NCBI GenBank assembly: GCA_023362775.1
Contig: JALMGJ010000001.1
Span: forward strand, 92,698,001-92,762,000
Direction of reading: 5' to 3'
Length of the DNA: 64,000 nucleotides
Source of the DNA: Charina bottae
Lineage: Eukaryota; Chordata; Lepidosauria; Squamata; Charinaidae
The notes under the pieces are model-generated. The model was given only the letters and a program-made list of their open reading frames with translations. It was not told where the DNA came from and searched no databases. Position numbers and translations under genes: made by a program. The first letter of the stretch is position 1. Every line of letters starts with the position of its first letter. Positions 61,083-64,000 of the stretch are shown in pieces.

Positions 61083-62017
61083 CTCTGATTCAGTAGAGTA
61101 TGTTGTTTGATCTCTTTTCCTCTACAAGGAGGATTATCCTTAGTGGAATTCTGCAAAGATTCCTCAGTAGTTCTTAGGTTATTTTGAAATAATCTATTCG
61201 CAGAATATTTGAAATGGGGAATTTTGTTTTTCCCTCACTGTATGTGGGTGAGACATGAGGATACACTACAAAAACTACCGTGAGTTGGGCGGCCATATAA
61301 CTCTCTTTTAAAAATTCATTAAAAAGTTACTTAATAAATTAATAAAAATTATTTAATAAATTAATAAAAAATAAAAATAAAAACTTTGTTTTACGATGTG
61401 CATATCAGCAAACAGTACAGGAGCTGTCCTCTGTGTAGAAATACATCAGATATTTGTTTGCAAAACAAGGATCTTCATGAGGGTAAAAAAATCTCCTGTT
61501 GCTTATTTCTTTCACTGCTGTTTGCTGTTCAGTTAGCAGCCAATATGATAATTTTTATAATGGTGTTGCTTCCTGGCTATATTTCTCTTAACCAAAAGGA
61601 CAAACTCAGCTTAGAATGAGAGCAGAGTATGTACTTTTCTCCCGCTAAACGTATGTTTCTTGAAAAACACGGTCTCACAGAACTTTGACCCAAATGGAAT
61701 TTAAAACTCATCCAGAGCTAGTTAATAAAACTTTAATATTAAACAAGCCTGAATGAAATTTGACAGAAATATAGGTAACAGAAATCAGTTATCTGAAAGT
61801 ACAGAGTAAGGATTTAAATTCTTGCCAAGGGTAAGTGAGGCTTCATTAATTATTTCCCAAAAACTCTTTGTTTTACTTTGCATCTCACTGGTCAAGTCTC
61901 CCTCAACTTAAGCTAATTTCTGATGACTACATGAACATATCCATGTTGTTTGTTGGCAACAAGAGGGAATTGGTTTGTCATTGTCTTCTTTCTGGCTTTA
62001 TTTTTTTGGACTTTACA
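61083..62017. other. SELENOI intron 3, nothing recognised
   Basis: AT-rich. No coding exon matching SELENOI exon 4 was found. Confidence 0.45.
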
Positions 62018-62025
62018 ATCTAGGC

Positions 62026-62124
62026 CAGTGTTTCTCCACCTTACCAACTTTAAGATGTGTGGACTTCAACTCCCAGAATTCCCCAGCCAGCACATCTTAA
62101 AGTTGCTAAGGTTGAGAAACACTG
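62026..62124. mobile_element. 99-bp palindromic hAT MITE
   Basis: Termini CAGTGTTTCTCCACCTTACC and GGTTGAGAAACACTG, with target duplication ATCTAGGC (62018-62025 and 62125-62132). The two halves form a near-complete fold-back around 'cttcaactcccagaattccc'. Confidence 0.92.
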
Positions 62125-62558
62125 ATCTAGGCTGTGATCCCAGAATTACCTGGTAGAAAGGTACAGTATATTCCTGCTTAGCTTTTCAGCAATCTATTAC
62201 TTCAGATTATGTCAAAATTCTGTTATAACAAGTTTGGGAATGGAAAGTACTGTAGTTACTGTATCTTGGCTCCTGTGTGTTCAGAATTTTTTCACTTTCT
62301 GGAAAAGCATATCTTAGTTAATGATGGATACAATTTGATGGAAATCCAGCCTTGGTATTTGTTAGCACTGAAATTCATACCTGAGGGAAAAATTAAAATC
62401 TTTATATTTTATAGTAGCTGAAATGCTATTTTTTCCTCAAGTATTGGGAAGGTTTATAACCTTTAGAGCAATAAAGCAATAATCTGAGGTAATAGATTGC
62501 ATATCAATGATATGCAAAACTGTGGAGTCCTTGGTGCTCTCTGAGCCTTGTTGTTTTC

Positions 62559-62600
62559 TTGCAAAGGTTTCATTGCCAGGCTAGGCAACATCTTCAGTGC
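62559..62600 (-). ncRNA. Hammerhead-like motif, decayed cleavage site
   Basis: Minus-strand CTGAAGA, helix II GTTGCC/GGCAAT, GAAAC, then CTT where the intact core has GTC. Confidence 0.5.
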
Positions 62601-62813
62601 GAAAAGGGAGTGGAACTTGCTCTCTGTTTATATACCCTGGCTTGTCCTGCCTGTGTTGGTGGGGGGTGTTGTTCTCTCCTTGGTAGTACTTTGATTGGGT
62701 TGTTGTTTGCTGCTTGGTTGATTGACTGAATTAATAGTTCCTTGATTAGGGTCTATTGTGTTGTTTGATTGCTCCTCTGCTGCCAATCTTGCTGTTAATC
62801 TTTGCCTATCTTG

Positions 62814-62980
62814 CCTAACCATGACCTAGCCCCAGGTGCAAGGTCACACAGCCACCCTAGAAACATATTTAAGGATTCCCTTACTAACTTTACTCAGACT
62901 GAAGAAGCTCCTTGGATAAGGAGTGAAACATTTCTACTGAGAAAATAGAAATCCAGTTGACATGATTCAAGCCACAGACG
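62814..62980 (+). mobile_element. 167-bp solo hammerhead pLTR (family B) inserted in Penelope family A
   Basis: It is flanked by a 12-bp target duplication TTGCCTATCTTG (62802-62813 and 62981-62992) made from the host Penelope element. Contents match 22310-22475. The core reads CTGAAGA, helix II CTCCTT/AAGGAG, then TGAAAC and ATT, so it is partly decayed. It has no coding capacity. Confidence 0.85.
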
Positions 62981-62992
62981 TTGCCTATCTTG

Positions 62993-63455
62993 TTGTTGAT
63001 TGCTGGCAAATAGGTGTTCTGGTCTTCTGGCTTTTCTGTTGTCTCTTATGAATGGTATGTAAATGTTGTTTACCTCTATGTGTCTATTGATGGCTGCTTT
63101 GTCTGAGTGCCAAGCTTCCAGGAATTCTCTAGCATTTTTGGATTTGGCTTGGTTTAAGATGCTCACAGTTTCCCAGTTGAAAGTATGGTTAAGTCTGTCC
63201 ATGTGTTGTGAGATTAAGGAGTTTTCATCATGTCTTCTGACTGCTAGTTGGTGTTCATGTATGCGTTCTGCTAGTCTTCTGCTAGTCTGTCCTACATAGT
63301 GGCTGTTACAGTCCTTACACTGTATGTTGTAGATAACTCCTGTTTTTTCTTCTTGGGCTACTGGGTCTTTTGGTTTACTTACAATGTTCTGAAGGGTTTT
63401 GGTTGGTTGGTAGCACACAAACCAACCGTAGCACACAAACCAACCGTAGCACAAA
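62993..63455 (-). pseudogene. Penelope GIY-YIG endonuclease fragment
   Basis: The frame 63454-62894 encodes [88 protein letters not shown], then runs into the inserted pLTR. It is the C-terminal domain only; no reverse transcriptase is upstream. Near its start, 'cacacaaaccaaccgtag' is repeated in tandem. Confidence 0.87.
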
Positions 63456-63476
63456 GTACTACCAAGGAGAGTACAA

Positions 63477-64000
63477 CACAGTCTTGTGTTTTCCAGATAA
63501 TTTTGATTTCACTTCCCATCAGCACTAGCTCTGTGCCAAATGGTGAGGAATTATCAGTCTTGCAGTCCAAGACACCAGGAGAATCCCGGGTTGCCTACTT
63601 CAGGCACATTACCAAGGCAGCTTTCAATAAAATTTGTGTTTTCATTGTTGAGCTGCTTCTTCCAAGTGGTAGGGGAAGATCCAATTCCTCCTTTTTGTCC
63701 TATGCTGAAGCTGGAAAGGAACATGAATTGGAATGCACAGATTAAAATTTCAAAAGTAGGAGGAATAGAAGAAGGATGCATTTTCTCAAATAGTTTTGAT
63801 TTGGCAGGGGCAGGGGTCCATGATTTATTTAGAAGCACAGCTAATCACATTATCGAACTGTTTGACTCTCTGTGAGAAGCAGCAAGGCTTCTTCCATTGC
63901 AGCCTCAGGGCTTTGGAGCCCCACCCACCAGGAAATGTATATGTCCTTTTCTGTGCAGCTAATACCTTTCTTTCAGTTTCCAGATTGATTGATCTTGCTG
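63477..64000. other. SELENOI intron 3, unassigned
   Basis: Overlapping open frames (for example 63299-63745 and 63540-63875 on +) carry no domain I recognise. They could be a decayed processed copy of a gene or chance frames. Confidence 0.35.

Larger units (their letters stand above)
62516..63476 (-). mobile_element. Penelope-like element, family A, with a pLTR-B insertion
   Basis: Minus-strand copy colinear with 23077-26438: PTKTLQ...[13 protein letters not shown] domain, Gln/Asn-rich linker and pLTR with the CCAGGCTAGGCAAC hammerhead stem. It is not split by the hAT and Tc1 elements and so shows the uninterrupted order. It contains the insertion at 62814-62980. Confidence 0.85.

Noticed and set aside
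1..64000. Endogenous retrovirus or other viral insertion
   Set aside because: No retroviral gag, protease, integrase or env motifs and no paired LTRs were seen; reverse transcriptase signals all belong to BovB/RTE, L2 or other non-LTR elements.

Overview
The window is vertebrate nuclear DNA, most likely from a squamate reptile (lizard or snake). Three host genes are recognisable by exon-level protein matches. The 3' end of ESCO2 lies on the + strand (coding exons 3067-3248 and 3628-3760). PBK is complete on the - strand (seven coding exons between 12267 and about 6372). The 5' part of SELENOI lies on the + strand (exons 14793-14849, 57132-57200 and 57547-57655, running off the right edge). 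The repeats point to a squamate: near full-length RTE-BovB LINEs, 5S-rRNA-derived and tRNA-derived SINEs, Penelope-like elements, L2 and L1 fragments, GATA microsatellite and many hAT/Tc1 DNA transposons.

Layout. 1-4475 is the end of ESCO2, with an 8-bp-TSD hAT transposon (922-3035) ending 31 bp before the penultimate exon. ESCO2 and PBK converge tail to tail. PBK (about 5.9 kb of coding span) starts from a GC-box/CCAAT promoter near 12.8 kb, head to head with SELENOI, whose ATG is at 14793. About 42.3 kb of the rest is SELENOI intron 1, packed with transposons: four BovB copies (two full length, one with a 1010-codon uninterrupted ORF), two Tc1 elements with about 200-bp TIRs, a Penelope-like element carrying two later insertions, an internally deleted L1, old RTE and L2 remnants and several MITE families.

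Three signals deserve most attention. (i) One hAT MITE family is present six times, each copy with an 8-bp target duplication. Three copies share an internal 56-bp minisatellite that varies from about 2 to about 4 to about 21 units. (ii) Several elements carry hammerhead-ribozyme-like cores, in at least three sequence families and often as inverted pairs; four of these insertions have 12-13-bp target duplications (two of them pLTR-only insertions, one a palindrome and one a larger Penelope element). (iii) A BovB LINE has an intact endonuclease-reverse transcriptase ORF, beside a sister copy killed by CpG-type stops and small deletions.

The genes are unrelated in function (sister-chromatid cohesion acetyltransferase, mitotic kinase, phosphatidylethanolamine synthesis), although ESCO2 and PBK are both S/M-phase genes and are neighbours in human too. 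I saw no recognisable endogenous retrovirus, tRNA gene or CRISPR array. All coordinates and similarities were read by eye; no search was run.
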